Positions 34,457 through 43,151 of a DNA stretch of 57,339 bases are shown here, in pieces. The DNA is from Burkholderia ambifaria (lineage in GTDB: Bacteria > Pseudomonadota > Gammaproteobacteria > Burkholderiales > Burkholderiaceae). A program made the position numbers and the translations under genes. The stretch covers positions 7,070 through 64,408 of the forward strand of contig NZ_LKPJ01000038.1 in the NCBI RefSeq assembly GCF_001443045.1, written 5' to 3'. The notes under the pieces are model-generated. The model made no database searches and was not told the origin of the DNA. It saw nothing but the letters and a program-made list of their open reading frames with translations. Position 1 is the stretch's first letter, and the number at the start of each line of letters is the position of its first letter.

Positions 34457-36115
34457 ATGGAATACGACTACGTTGTTGTCGGTGCTGGCGCAGCAGGTTG
34501 CGCTATTGCAGCGCGCCTGTCCGAAGACCCATCGAGCCAAGTGCTGCTCGTGGAAGCCGGGGGATCGGATCGATCCCTGATTGTCGACATGCCCGCTGCC
34601 CTGCCGTTCGCCTATGCCAGCAAGCGACTCGGGTGGCATTATCAAGCAGGCCCGGAACCGCATCTGGACAATCGTTCGATCGACGAGAAGCGCGGTCGTG
34701 CCATCGGCGGCAGCACGACGATTAACGCGATGATCTACAACCGCGGCAACCCGCTCGACTACGAAGGCTGGGCCGAAATGGGGCTCGGCGAATGGTCATA
34801 TGCGCACTGCCTGCCCTATTTCCGTAAGCTCGAAACCTTCAGCGGCGGCACGGATCAATGGCGCGGCGGAGACGGCCCGATGCGCATCATGCGCTGCAAG
34901 GCCGATCACAAGCTGCACGAATGCTTCATGCGCGCGGGCGAGCAGCTCGGCTTCGCCATTCCGGAAGATCACAACGGCTTTCGCCAGGAAGGCTTGCACA
35001 TTGCACAGGCATATATCCACGAGGGCCGACGCTGGTCTGCTGCGCGCGGATATCTGGATCCGGCAGTCGGTCGCCCAAATCTTCACGTGTGCACGGACGC
35101 CTTAGTCGAGCGCGTCGTGTTTGACGGCGAGCACGCCGTCGGCATTCAGTACCTGCAGCACGGAAAGCGCGTGACTGCGCACGCCGACCGCGAGGTCATC
35201 TTGTGCGCAGGCTCATTCAATTCGCCGAAGCTGCTGATGCTTTCCGGAATCGGCGACGCCAACGAACTGCGGCAACACGGCATCGACGTGCTGGTGCATT
35301 CCCCACAGATCGGCAAAAACCTCGAGAACCATCCCGGCGTCAATCTTCAATACACGACTGCGCGGGAGAATTCGCTCGTCTCCGAACTCGGCCTCGTCGG
35401 ACAGGCCAAGCTCGGGGTGAACTGGCTACTTTGGAAAAAGGGGCTGGGAACCACGAACTTCTTCGAGAGCGGCGCGTTTCTACGCAGCAGCGAGCGTTTC
35501 GCCTATCCGAACGTGCAGTTTGAATTCCTGCCACTGACGCGCCAACTGAAGAACGGTCGCCTGGTCGCGATTCCGGGGTTCCAGTTCTGGCTCGACCTGT
35601 CGCGCCCGCAAAGCCGCGGACGCGTGAAGCTTCGATCCGCCGATCCTGCTGCCGCGCCCGATATCGTGTTCAATCATTTCGCGGAAGCGGATGACATGCG
35701 AGACATGATCGACGCAATCCGTCTCGGGCGCAGGATCATCGCGCAGCCGGCCTGGGATGCAGTGCGGGGAGAAGAGCTCGCACCGGGCGCCCATGCACAA
35801 ACGGATCAAGAGCTCGCGTCGTTCATCCGGTCGAACACTGGCACGTCCTATCACCCGAGCGGCACCTGCAGGATGGGAACCGACGACGATGCCGTGGTCG
35901 ATGGCTACGGCCGAGTTCGCGGTGTCTCGCGCTTGCGGGTCGTCGACGCCGCGATCATGCCGCGTATCGTGACCGCAAACCTGAGCGCGTGCGTCTTGAT
36001 GATGGCGGAGAAAATTTCCGACCACATCCGGGGCAGAACGGCTCTACCGCCATCGTCGGCGCCGTGGTTCAACTCCTCCACCGAGCGTATGGTCGGCGCG
36101 CGTGCATTCGGCTAA
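34457..36115 (+). CDS. GMC-family FAD-dependent oxidoreductase (choline dehydrogenase-like)
   Basis: A 552-residue glucose-methanol-choline oxidoreductase. The FAD motif is V-V-G-A-G-A-A-G (GAGAAG at 9-14), followed by the G-G-S-T-T-I-N-A-M-I-Y-N-R-G signature. The active-site His466 lies in T-S-Y-H-P-S-G-T-C-R-M-G. Such enzymes oxidise alcohols, often to aldehydes, with quinones or other acceptors. The next gene encodes an aldehyde dehydrogenase, so an alcohol-to-acid sequence is likely. Start 34457 begins MEYDYVVVG, in keeping with the family; the extension to 34370 is unlikely. It is the first gene of an apparent operon through 40008. Confidence 0.88.
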   Translation: MEYDYVVVGAGAAGCAIAARLSEDPSSQVLLVEAGGSDRSLIVDMPAALPFAYASKRLGWHYQAGPEPHLDNRSIDEKRGRAIGGSTTINAMIYNRGNPLDYEGWAEMGLGEWSYAHCLPYFRKLETFSGGTDQWRGGDGPMRIMRCKADHKLHECFMRAGEQLGFAIPEDHNGFRQEGLHIAQAYIHEGRRWSAARGYLDPAVGRPNLHVCTDALVERVVFDGEHAVGIQYLQHGKRVTAHADREVILCAGSFNSPKLLMLSGIGDANELRQHGIDVLVHSPQIGKNLENHPGVNLQYTTARENSLVSELGLVGQAKLGVNWLLWKKGLGTTNFFESGAFLRSSERFAYPNVQFEFLPLTRQLKNGRLVAIPGFQFWLDLSRPQSRGRVKLRSADPAAAPDIVFNHFAEADDMRDMIDAIRLGRRIIAQPAWDAVRGEELAPGAHAQTDQELASFIRSNTGTSYHPSGTCRMGTDDDAVVDGYGRVRGVSRLRVVDAAIMPRIVTANLSACVLMMAEKISDHIRGRTALPPSSAPWFNSSTERMVGARAFG

Positions 36116-36219
36116 TGCCCAACAGCATGCCGACCACGCCCCGAACGACGCCTGACATTCAAACCTGACCATTCATCACGCAGCATCCATCATGCTGCGC
36201 TTCCGAAGCGAGAATCCTC

Positions 36220-37674
36220 ATGTACTCCGAAAAACTTCAGCTCCTGATCAACGGACAGTGGACCACCGGCAGCGACGGTGAGACCCATCCCGTCTACAAC
36301 CCCGCGACGGGCGAAGTGATCGCCGAGCTCCCCTGCGCGAGCATGGCAGACCTCGACCAAGCACTCGAAGGCGCGCAAGCGGGCTTCCAGGCGTGGAAGC
36401 AACTGCCCGCGATCCTGCGCTACGACACGCTGAACAAGGCCGCAGACCTGATCCAAGCGAGAAAGCATGACATCGCGCGCACGATGACCCAGGAAAACGG
36501 CAAGCCGCTGGGCGAAGCCGCCGGCGAAGTGCAGTTTTGCGCCGACGCGGTTCGCTGGTATGCAGAAGAAGCGCGACGTACATATGGCCGCGTGATTCCG
36601 GCGCGCGCGCCGGGCACGCGCCAATTGACCCTCAAGGAACCTGTCGGCCCGGCACTGGGTTTCGCGGCATGGAACTTCCCCGCCGGCAACGTGGCGTTGA
36701 AGATCGGGGCAGCACTGGCCGCAGGATGCTCGATCATCGTCAAGCCGAGCGACGAGACGCCGGGAAGCGCGGTCGCGATCGGCCGCTGTTTCCAGGACGC
36801 CGGCGTACCGGCCGGAGTGGTCAACATTGTCTTTGGCGATCCGGCTCCGATTTCCGAACGGCTGATTAAGTCGCCCATCCCCAAGAAGGTATCGCTGACG
36901 GGCTCGACACCCGTCGGCAAACTCCTGGCACGACTCGCCGCCGATACGCTCAAGCGCTGCACAATGGAACTGGGCGGCCACGCGCCGGTGCTCGTGTTCG
37001 AGGATGTAGACGTCGATTACACGGTCAACGCACTCGTCACCGCCAAGTTCCGCAACGCTGGCCAGGTCTGTACTTCTCCGACGCGCTTCTATGTGCATCG
37101 CGGCATCTATGAACAATTCATCGCCCGATTTACCGAACGGACAAAGCAACTGATCGTAGGTAACGGCCTTGAGGAAGGCGTCCAGGTCGGCCCGATGATT
37201 ACCGAGCGCCGTCTCGCCGCCGTCGACGAACTGGTGCAAGATGCGGTCGCGAACGGCGCCACCGTCGTCACGGGTGGGCAGCGTCTCGACCGCGCAGGCT
37301 ATTTCTATGCGCCTACAGTGCTGCGCGACGTTCCGGACAGCGCGCAGATCATGAGCCAGGAACCGTTCGGTCCGCTCGCACCGGTCACGCCGTTCGACTC
37401 CTTCGACGAAGTCATCGCTCGAGCCAACTCATTGCCGTACGGCCTTGCTGCCTACGTCTTTACACGCGACCACTCGATCGCTATGCGAGCGAGTGAATCG
37501 CTGGAAGCGGGCCAGGTCGGCATCAACGGAACGTCCGTTCATGAGGTGGAGACCCCGTTCGGCGGAGTCAATGAATCGGGTTATGGGCATGAAAGCGGAA
37601 TCGAGGGGCTCGACGCCTACCTGCGCACCAAAATGATTGCGGACAAGCAGCTTCCGCCTGCTACTCATTCCTGA
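36220..37674 (+). CDS. NAD(P)-dependent aldehyde dehydrogenase (GabD/SSADH-like)
   Basis: A 484-residue aldehyde dehydrogenase. Catalytic Glu250 lies in M-E-L-G-G-H-A-P and nucleophile Cys284 in A-G-Q-V-C-T-S-P-T-R. A-A-W-N-F-P-A-G-N and F-G-G-V-N-E-S-G-Y-G are cofactor and C-terminal landmarks. Text and length best fit the succinate-semialdehyde/aldehyde dehydrogenase branch, but the true substrate is probably the aldehyde made by the GMC enzyme 100 bp upstream. It is the second gene of the GMC-ALDH-VOC-DAO run. Confidence 0.88.
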   Translation: MYSEKLQLLINGQWTTGSDGETHPVYNPATGEVIAELPCASMADLDQALEGAQAGFQAWKQLPAILRYDTLNKAADLIQARKHDIARTMTQENGKPLGEAAGEVQFCADAVRWYAEEARRTYGRVIPARAPGTRQLTLKEPVGPALGFAAWNFPAGNVALKIGAALAAGCSIIVKPSDETPGSAVAIGRCFQDAGVPAGVVNIVFGDPAPISERLIKSPIPKKVSLTGSTPVGKLLARLAADTLKRCTMELGGHAPVLVFEDVDVDYTVNALVTAKFRNAGQVCTSPTRFYVHRGIYEQFIARFTERTKQLIVGNGLEEGVQVGPMITERRLAAVDELVQDAVANGATVVTGGQRLDRAGYFYAPTVLRDVPDSAQIMSQEPFGPLAPVTPFDSFDEVIARANSLPYGLAAYVFTRDHSIAMRASESLEAGQVGINGTSVHEVETPFGGVNESGYGHESGIEGLDAYLRTKMIADKQLPPATHS

Positions 37675-37839
37675 GTCGACGCTCGCAACAGAGCGAACCG
37701 CTCGCCAACGGCTTCGCCAGGCCACTCGCGAAATCGATCGCATCGGGCCTGGCATTTCCGTTCAGATCCAGGCCACCCGCCCGGCGTCTCGGCGCCGACA
37801 CCTCGCATCCCGGCGCCCTCTTCTTCTGCAGGAGCATTC

Positions 37840-38688
37840 ATGTCGATCGGAATTGCCGGCTTCGACCACTCAATCGTCGCCGTGCGAAACATGGAGGAGT
37901 CGAGATCCCTCCACGAGAAACTTGGCTTTACTGTACCGCCGCGCGGCAGCCATATCGAATGGGGCACCGGCAACTGGTGCATTATGTTCGAGAACAGCTA
38001 CCATGAACTGCGCGGAATCGTCGATGCGGAGCGCTACACACATGGCCTAGAACACTTTCTCGCCAAACGGGAAGGCCAGATGGGCATCGCATTCCGGTCA
38101 AAACTAGATAATCGCAATCTGTATCTGCGAGCAGTCGACGCTGGACTCCATCCTGCCGAACCGCGTGAACTCACCCGCAATTTCGAGCTGGAAGCAGGTA
38201 ACGTCCCGGTGTCGTTCCGTCTCGTGTTCTTCGACCCGAAAGAAGCACCGCCGCTGATGGCGTCTCTCATATGTCAGCACCTGACGCCCGAGCGCCTGCG
38301 CAAGCCGGAATATCTCGAACATCCCAACACAGCGAAGGACGTCATCGAGATCACGTCCGTTGCGTCCGACCTACGCGACGTCAAACAACAGCTTGCGACA
38401 CTGTTCGGTCGCGAAAATGTGAGCAACACGGCAAGCGAAGTGCAGGCAACGTTGCCGGATGGCGGCATGATACGAGTTCTCGACACATCCGCGGCCGCCA
38501 GCGAAGGTCTGATACTTGAAGACGTCGATACACCCTATCTGTCAAGCATCACCATTCGGGTCGCCCGACTCGCATCGGCTGTGCAAGTGCTCAAATCGAA
38601 CGAGATACCGTTCTCGCAGGTCGGCAAGCGCATCCGCATTGCACCGGCCCATGCGTGCGGCACCTTTCTCGAGTTTGCCGAGGAGTAA
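37840..38688 (+). CDS. VOC-family protein (glyoxalase-like domain)
   Basis: A 282-residue protein starting I-G-I-A-G-F-D-H-S-I-V-A-V-R-N-M-E-E-S, a glyoxalase-3-type opening with a potential metal-binding His, and G-S-H-I-E-W-G-T-G-N-W. A second VOC-like half follows (D-V-I-E-I-T-S-V-A-S-D-L; S-S-I-T-I-R-V-A). Such proteins can be ring-opening dioxygenases, hydrolases or epimerases; I cannot choose. AGGAG lies 6 nt before the ATG. The stop is 3 bp before the GTG of the next gene, so it is coupled to the DAO-type oxidase. Confidence 0.7.
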   Translation: MSIGIAGFDHSIVAVRNMEESRSLHEKLGFTVPPRGSHIEWGTGNWCIMFENSYHELRGIVDAERYTHGLEHFLAKREGQMGIAFRSKLDNRNLYLRAVDAGLHPAEPRELTRNFELEAGNVPVSFRLVFFDPKEAPPLMASLICQHLTPERLRKPEYLEHPNTAKDVIEITSVASDLRDVKQQLATLFGRENVSNTASEVQATLPDGGMIRVLDTSAAASEGLILEDVDTPYLSSITIRVARLASAVQVLKSNEIPFSQVGKRIRIAPAHACGTFLEFAEE

Positions 38689-38691
38689 TGC

Positions 38692-40008
38692 GTGAAGCGC
38701 AGTGACCATCAAGCAACGCTCGCCGGCGAGCCGCTGCAAATGCCGCAGTCGCTCTGGGCAGACACAGCGATCGCGGCGCCCATGCCTACTCGATTGACGA
38801 CGACCGTCGACACCGATGTCGTTGTCATCGGCGCGGGATTCACCGGACTGTCGGCCGCGATCCATCTTGCCGAGCTTGGTCTCAGCTGTGTTGTCCTCGA
38901 TGCCGCCGAACCAGGCTGGGGCGCCTCGGGACGCAATAACGGGCAAGTCATCGCCGGCCTCAAACAGGATCCGGACGTTGTTGAAGCGCTCTGGCCCGGT
39001 GACGCGGGACGTCGGCTCGTTCAATTCGGCGGCGATGCACCATCGAAAGTCTTCGAACTCGTGAAGCGCCACCGCATCGACTGCTCGGCAAGCAATTCGG
39101 GCTGGATTCAACCCGCATTCACGCGCTCCGGCATCGCCGCCGTCCTGCATCGAAGCAGAATTTGGCGCGAGCGTGACGTCGCAACGGAAGTACTCGAAGG
39201 CGATGCACTGCACCAGCGGCTTGGCACTACAAGCTATTCGATCGGCTGGCTGGATCCGCGCGGCGGATGCGTTCAACCACTCAGCTACGCGCGCGGACTT
39301 GCACACGTTGCCCGCAGGCTCGGCGTGCATGTCTTCAACCGCACGAGGGTGACCGAGATCTCGGGATCGCACGGACACTACAAGGTTACGAGCGAAACCG
39401 GATCTGCATCGTGCAGGCACATCATCGTGGCGACAGGCGCCTATGCCGACAAGCTCGTGCCCGGTCTTTCACACTCTTTCGTCGCCGTACGTACTGCACA
39501 AGTTGCCACTAGACCGCTGCCCGAAGCACTGCGTTCCGTGATTCTGCCGATGGGGAACGTCGCGTCGGACACACGTCAGTTGCTGACATCGTTCCGTCGA
39601 TCACCCGACGATCGTCTCGTCATGGGAGGCTCGGGCGCGACCGCGGGCCTCAACCATACAAAGATCGTTCCTTACCTCAAACGCGCTGGCGACGCGTTAT
39701 TCGGCGCGCTCGGGAAACTCGATTGGTGCTACGCCTGGAGCGGCTACTTCGCCGTCACGACCGATCATCTTCCACATGTTCATGAGCCGCAACCGGGTAT
39801 TCACATTGCGGTCGGGTGCAACGGCCGAGGCATAGCGATCTCCACGTCGCTTGGGATCGAACTTGCGCGACGCGTAGCCGGCGCCGACGCCGTAGAAATC
39901 TCGGTGCCGGTCACCGACATCCGGACAGTACCATTCCACGCCTTCAGGGCGCTCGGTGTCGCGGCCGCTGCTCGCTACAAGCGGCTGCAGGACAGATTTG
40001 GGGCCTGA
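38692..40008 (+). CDS. FAD-dependent oxidoreductase, DAO family (PuuB/OrdL-like)
   Basis: A 438-residue flavoprotein. After a ~40-residue leader the FAD fold begins V-V-V-I-G-A-G-F-T-G-L-S-A, and G-A-S-G-R-N-N-G-Q-V is the signature of the gamma-glutamylputrescine oxidase (PuuB) branch. The C-terminal segment G-C-N-G-R-G-I-A-I-S-T is the second flavin contact. It starts with GTG 38692, 3 bp past the VOC stop, with GAGGAG for ribosome binding. A secondary amine or N-substituted amino acid is the likely substrate class. It is the last gene of the GMC-ALDH-VOC-DAO run, followed by the GntR gene after an operator-bearing gap. Confidence 0.82.
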   Translation: MKRSDHQATLAGEPLQMPQSLWADTAIAAPMPTRLTTTVDTDVVVIGAGFTGLSAAIHLAELGLSCVVLDAAEPGWGASGRNNGQVIAGLKQDPDVVEALWPGDAGRRLVQFGGDAPSKVFELVKRHRIDCSASNSGWIQPAFTRSGIAAVLHRSRIWRERDVATEVLEGDALHQRLGTTSYSIGWLDPRGGCVQPLSYARGLAHVARRLGVHVFNRTRVTEISGSHGHYKVTSETGSASCRHIIVATGAYADKLVPGLSHSFVAVRTAQVATRPLPEALRSVILPMGNVASDTRQLLTSFRRSPDDRLVMGGSGATAGLNHTKIVPYLKRAGDALFGALGKLDWCYAWSGYFAVTTDHLPHVHEPQPGIHIAVGCNGRGIAISTSLGIELARRVAGADAVEISVPVTDIRTVPFHAFRALGVAAAARYKRLQDRFGA

Positions 40009-40057
40009 ACTGGCCGGCGGTCATCGCGCTATCATTGACAAGAATCGAGCACAGGCC

Positions 40058-40090
40058 ATCGTATCCGATAGTATAATTATCGTATATAAA
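40058..40090. promoter_or_regulatory. Two ATCGTATACGAT-type sites upstream of gntR (40176)
   Basis: ATCGTATCCGAT (40058-40069, 11/12) and ATCGTATATAAA (40079-40090, 9/12), centres 21 bp apart (two helical turns), lie about 100 bp before the GntR start. The arrangement suggests autoregulation. Confidence 0.6.
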
Positions 40091-40175
40091 TTCGCGTACA
40101 CCCCCAATTCGATGCGTGTGGCCACGCTGCGGCTGATTGTTTCGCGTCGAGTGGGATCGACAGAGATCGCTGAAA

Positions 40176-40853
40176 ATGGCTCAGGCAAAACCCGTCAAGA
40201 AGACAATGAGCGCCACGCAAGGCGCGTATGTCGAACTGAAACGTCGCATTCTCGAGGGTGAACTCGCCGAGGGCTCACCGATCCGCCAGGATGACGTTGC
40301 GGCCCAGCTCGGCGTGAGCAAGATCCCGGTACGAGAAGCACTGATGCGGCTGCAGTCCGAAGGACTTGTGAAGTTTACGCCGAATGTCGGTGCGGTCGTT
40401 GCGACTCTCACCGTCATGGACTACATCGAGATGCTCGACATGCGGCTCGCACTCGAATGCCGCGCCCTTGAGCTGGCGGTGCCCAACATGGCATCCGTCG
40501 ACATCTCTCGCGCGCGCGAGTTGCTGTCCGCCTACCACTCGGCCATGACTGACCAGGAATGGAGCGACCTGAACGCGCAATTCCACGATACGCTCTACGC
40601 CCCGTCCAACCGCCCTCGCCTGCTCGCAACAATCAATTCGGTTCAGGAGCACATGGGCCGCCTGCTGCGCCTGCGCGTCACGATGGCGGCACAGCATGAG
40701 CGCTCGCATGACGAGCACGTAAAGCTACTCGAGGCGTGCGAGCGCGGCGACGTAAAGGACGCGGTCCGCCTGTTGCGCAAGCATATCGAGCAGACGCAGC
40801 GCGAAGTTCAAGGATACTTCCGGAACAATCAACGCAGTGTCAAGATTTCCTGA
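40176..40853 (+). CDS. GntR-family regulator, FCD subfamily (second of three)
   Basis: A 225-residue regulator. The winged HTH reads A-Y-V-E-L-K-R-R-I-L-E-G-E-L-A, then Q-L-G-V-S-K-I-P-V-R-E-A-L-M-R-L-Q-S-E-G-L-V. The FCD domain has M-L-D-M-R-L-A-L-E-C-R-A-L and H-D-E-H-V-K-L-L-E-A-C. It resembles the GntR protein at 30247 over its whole length. Two motif copies in its own leader, and further copies before putA, proX, the porin, GMC and P5C dehydrogenase genes, make it the best candidate for the regulator of that palindrome. The ligand is probably a catabolic intermediate (inference). ATG 40176 is preferred to the start at 40137. Confidence 0.88.
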   Translation: MAQAKPVKKTMSATQGAYVELKRRILEGELAEGSPIRQDDVAAQLGVSKIPVREALMRLQSEGLVKFTPNVGAVVATLTVMDYIEMLDMRLALECRALELAVPNMASVDISRARELLSAYHSAMTDQEWSDLNAQFHDTLYAPSNRPRLLATINSVQEHMGRLLRLRVTMAAQHERSHDEHVKLLEACERGDVKDAVRLLRKHIEQTQREVQGYFRNNQRSVKIS

Positions 40854-40877
40854 CCCGCGCGTCTTTCCAGCCCACTG

Positions 40878-40903
40878 TGCGGCAGGGTCAATGCCCTGCC
40901 GCA
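40878..40903. terminator. Bidirectional terminator hairpin between gntR and tautomerase genes
   Basis: TGCGGCAGGG (40878-40887) pairs perfectly with CCCTGCCGCA (40894-40903) around a 6-nt loop. It lies between the convergent stops at 40853 and 40911. Confidence 0.65.
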
Positions 40904-40910
40904 TGACCTG

Positions 40911-41099
40911 TCATTTCGACTCCGCGTAGAACTTGCCGGCATGGGCCCAGTCCGTCGGCGGAATCTCGACGAACATGACGTCGATCGATTCAACCGGGCA
41001 TTTCAATACTTCCGAAGTCAACCGCGTGACCTCCTCGACGTACTTCGCCTTCTGCTCATGAGTGCGGCCCGGCGACAGTTCGATGCGGACGATAGGCAT
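40911..41099 (-). CDS. 4-oxalocrotonate tautomerase-family protein
   Basis: A 62-residue tautomerase subunit. After Met removal it starts with Pro, the catalytic base of the family (P-I-V-R-I-E-L-S-P-G-R-T), and it ends with V-M-F-V-E-I-P-P-T-D-W. AAGGAG lies 9 nt before ATG 41099. These small enzymes work as oligomers on enol/keto acids. It lies 98 bp downstream of the P5C dehydrogenase gene on the same strand and is probably cotranscribed; what it adds to proline breakdown is unclear. An unsaturated or hydroxylated intermediate would be one reason for it. Confidence 0.8.
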   Translation of the reverse strand: MPIVRIELSPGRTHEQKAKYVEEVTRLTSEVLKCPVESIDVMFVEIPPTDWAHAGKFYAESK

Positions 41100-41197
41100 G
41101 GTTGAAAACTCCTTGGTTTGAGCGGGACGCGGCGCACGCCGCGCGAACAAGCCGCGACTCCTCCCATTCAGGCCGGGAGGCAGCCGCGGCCGGCATG

Positions 41198-42811
41198 TTA
41201 CCGCATATGGGGATAGCCGTACGCGGTCGCGGGTGCGTACGTTTCCTTGATCGTACGAGGCGAGGTCCAGCGCAGCAGATTAAGGCCTGAACCGGCCTTG
41301 TCATTCGTGCCGCTACGGCGAGCGCCGCCGAACGGCTGCTGCCCGACAACCGCACCTGTCGGCTTGTCGTTGACGTAGAAATTGCCCGCCGAGAAGCGCA
41401 ATGCCGCACCAGCTTCTGCGATGGCCGCGCGATCGCGCGCGAATACGGCACCAGTCAACGCGTAGGGGCTCGTGCCGTCGACAAGCTTCAGCACATCCGC
41501 CCATGCGTTGTCCTGATACACGTAGACCGACAGCACCGGACCGAAGATTTCCTCACGCATCGTCGTGACGTTCGGATCTGTCACCTCGATTACCGTTGGC
41601 GACACGAAGTAACCGTGTTCGTCGTTGGCTTGCCCGCCCCCCACGATGGTCGACTTCGAGCAATCGCGCGCGCCGTCGATGTAGCGCGTGATTCGATCGA
41701 ACGCCTTGCGATCGATGACTGCGCCCATGAAATTCGACAGATCGGCGACATCCCCCATCCGGATCGTCGCGATATCGTCGAGGAGTCGTGCCTTGACTGC
41801 AGGCCACAACGACGCCGGAACGTACGCACGCGACGCCGCGCTGCACTTCTGGCCTTGATACTCGAATGCGCCACGCAACAATGCGACAGCCAGTGCTTCC
41901 GAGTCGGCCGATGCATGCGCCAACACAAAGTCCTTGCCGCCGGTTTCGCCGACCAAGCGCGGGTAATTGCCGTAGTTCGACAGTCGCTCTGCGACGCCAC
42001 GCCACAATCCGTCGAATACTGCCGTCGAACCGGTGAAGTGCAATCCCGCAAACGACGACGATGCCAGAACTGCCTCCGAAACGGTCGATGCGTCACCCGG
42101 TACGAAGTTGATGACGCCAGGCGGCAGCCCCGCTTCCTGCAGCAGTTCCATGAACAGGTAATTGCTCAATGCCGCCGTCGCTGCCGGCTTCCAGAGCACG
42201 GAATTCCCCATCAGCGCCGGTGCGCAGGCGAGATTTCCGCCGATAGCCGTGAAATTGAACGGCGTGACGGCATAAACGAACCCCTCGAGAGGGCGGTAGT
42301 CCGTACGATTCTTCATGCCGGCCGACGACAGCGGCTGAATTGCCTGAAGTTGCTCGGCGAACGCAACATTGAAGCGCAAGAAATCGATCAGCTCGCATGC
42401 GGCATCGATTTCAGCTTGGTAAGCGGTCTTGCTCTGCCCCAGCATCGTGGCTGCGTTCAATTTCTGACGCCACGGGCCGGCGAGCAGATCGGCAGCCTTC
42501 AGAAAGACTGCGGCGCGCTCCTCGAACGAACGTGCCGACCATTCGCGTTGCGACTCGACCGCATCGTCAATCGCCGCGCTGATCACCGACGCATCCGCTT
42601 GGTGCACACGGGCAAGGACATTCCGATGAGCATGCGGCGCAGTAACGTCAACCAGCCGCCCCGTCGGTACCTTCTTGCCAGCAACGATCGGTGCGATCTC
42701 GACTTCCTCGCTCGCCGCTTTTCCAAGGGCATCTACCAGCGCCGCACGTGCAGCCGAACCGGGTTCGTATTGAAATACCGGCTCATTGCCGGGAAGTGTC
42801 GTCACCGTCAT
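41198..42811 (-). CDS. L-glutamate gamma-semialdehyde (P5C) dehydrogenase
   Basis: A 537-residue stand-alone P5C dehydrogenase of the RocA/PruA/ALDH4 type, oxidising glutamate semialdehyde (from P5C) to glutamate with NAD. Catalytic Glu289 lies in V-G-E-T-G-G-K-D-F and nucleophile Cys323 in G-Q-K-C-S-A-A-S-R. Y-A-V-T-P-F-N-F-T-A-I-G-G and F-G-G-A-R-R-S-G-T-N-D are typical of this branch rather than of other aldehyde dehydrogenases. It duplicates the activity of the PutA C-terminal half. An 11/12 copy of the regulon palindrome lies 113 bp upstream. The tautomerase gene follows. Confidence 0.9.
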   Translation of the reverse strand: MTVTTLPGNEPVFQYEPGSAARAALVDALGKAASEEVEIAPIVAGKKVPTGRLVDVTAPHAHRNVLARVHQADASVISAAIDDAVESQREWSARSFEERAAVFLKAADLLAGPWRQKLNAATMLGQSKTAYQAEIDAACELIDFLRFNVAFAEQLQAIQPLSSAGMKNRTDYRPLEGFVYAVTPFNFTAIGGNLACAPALMGNSVLWKPAATAALSNYLFMELLQEAGLPPGVINFVPGDASTVSEAVLASSSFAGLHFTGSTAVFDGLWRGVAERLSNYGNYPRLVGETGGKDFVLAHASADSEALAVALLRGAFEYQGQKCSAASRAYVPASLWPAVKARLLDDIATIRMGDVADLSNFMGAVIDRKAFDRITRYIDGARDCSKSTIVGGGQANDEHGYFVSPTVIEVTDPNVTTMREEIFGPVLSVYVYQDNAWADVLKLVDGTSPYALTGAVFARDRAAIAEAGAALRFSAGNFYVNDKPTGAVVGQQPFGGARRSGTNDKAGSGLNLLRWTSPRTIKETYAPATAYGYPHMR

Positions 42812-42923
42812 CGAGAATCCTCCTACGAGTAGCGTTGCGCGAACCGATCAGCCGTGGGTCCGCGAGTGGAACTCCCGCATCCAGCGCGCCGACCGACAAT
42901 CAATAAACTACGATAATTTTCTC

Positions 42924-42935
42924 ATCGTATACTAT
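42924..42935. promoter_or_regulatory. Candidate GntR operator upstream of the P5C dehydrogenase gene
   Basis: ATCGTATACTAT, an 11/12 match to the repeated palindrome, about 113 bp before the start, in an AT-rich stretch that also has TACGATAA at 42909-42916. The rest of the 300-bp gap to the ISL3 remnant holds no gene. Confidence 0.6.
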
Positions 42936-43111
42936 TTCTTTCCGCCCGGCAACGCCCTTCAGCTGCTGGCTGCGCCTTTTGACTGCGTCACACAGTGCTC
43001 GGGCAACCCCGACCGGCCCATTGAGACACATTCTAGGTATTGTTCCCTTCTGCCCGAATGTGCGGACCGGCTATGAGTTTCAGCAACGCGGGCTGCCCCG
43101 CGCTGACCATC

Positions 43112-43141
43112 CCGCAAAAACAGGGTATCCGGTTTTTGCGG
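43112..43141. repeat. Hairpin at the downstream edge of the ISL3 remnant
   Basis: CCGCAAAAAC (43112-43121) pairs perfectly with GTTTTTGCGG (43132-43141) around AGGGTATCCG. It lies 10 bp past the transposase stop. It may be the element's terminator, or an IS inverted-repeat end (GGGTATCCGG...) next to a copy in opposite orientation. Confidence 0.4.
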
Positions 43142-43151
43142 TTGATTTGGT

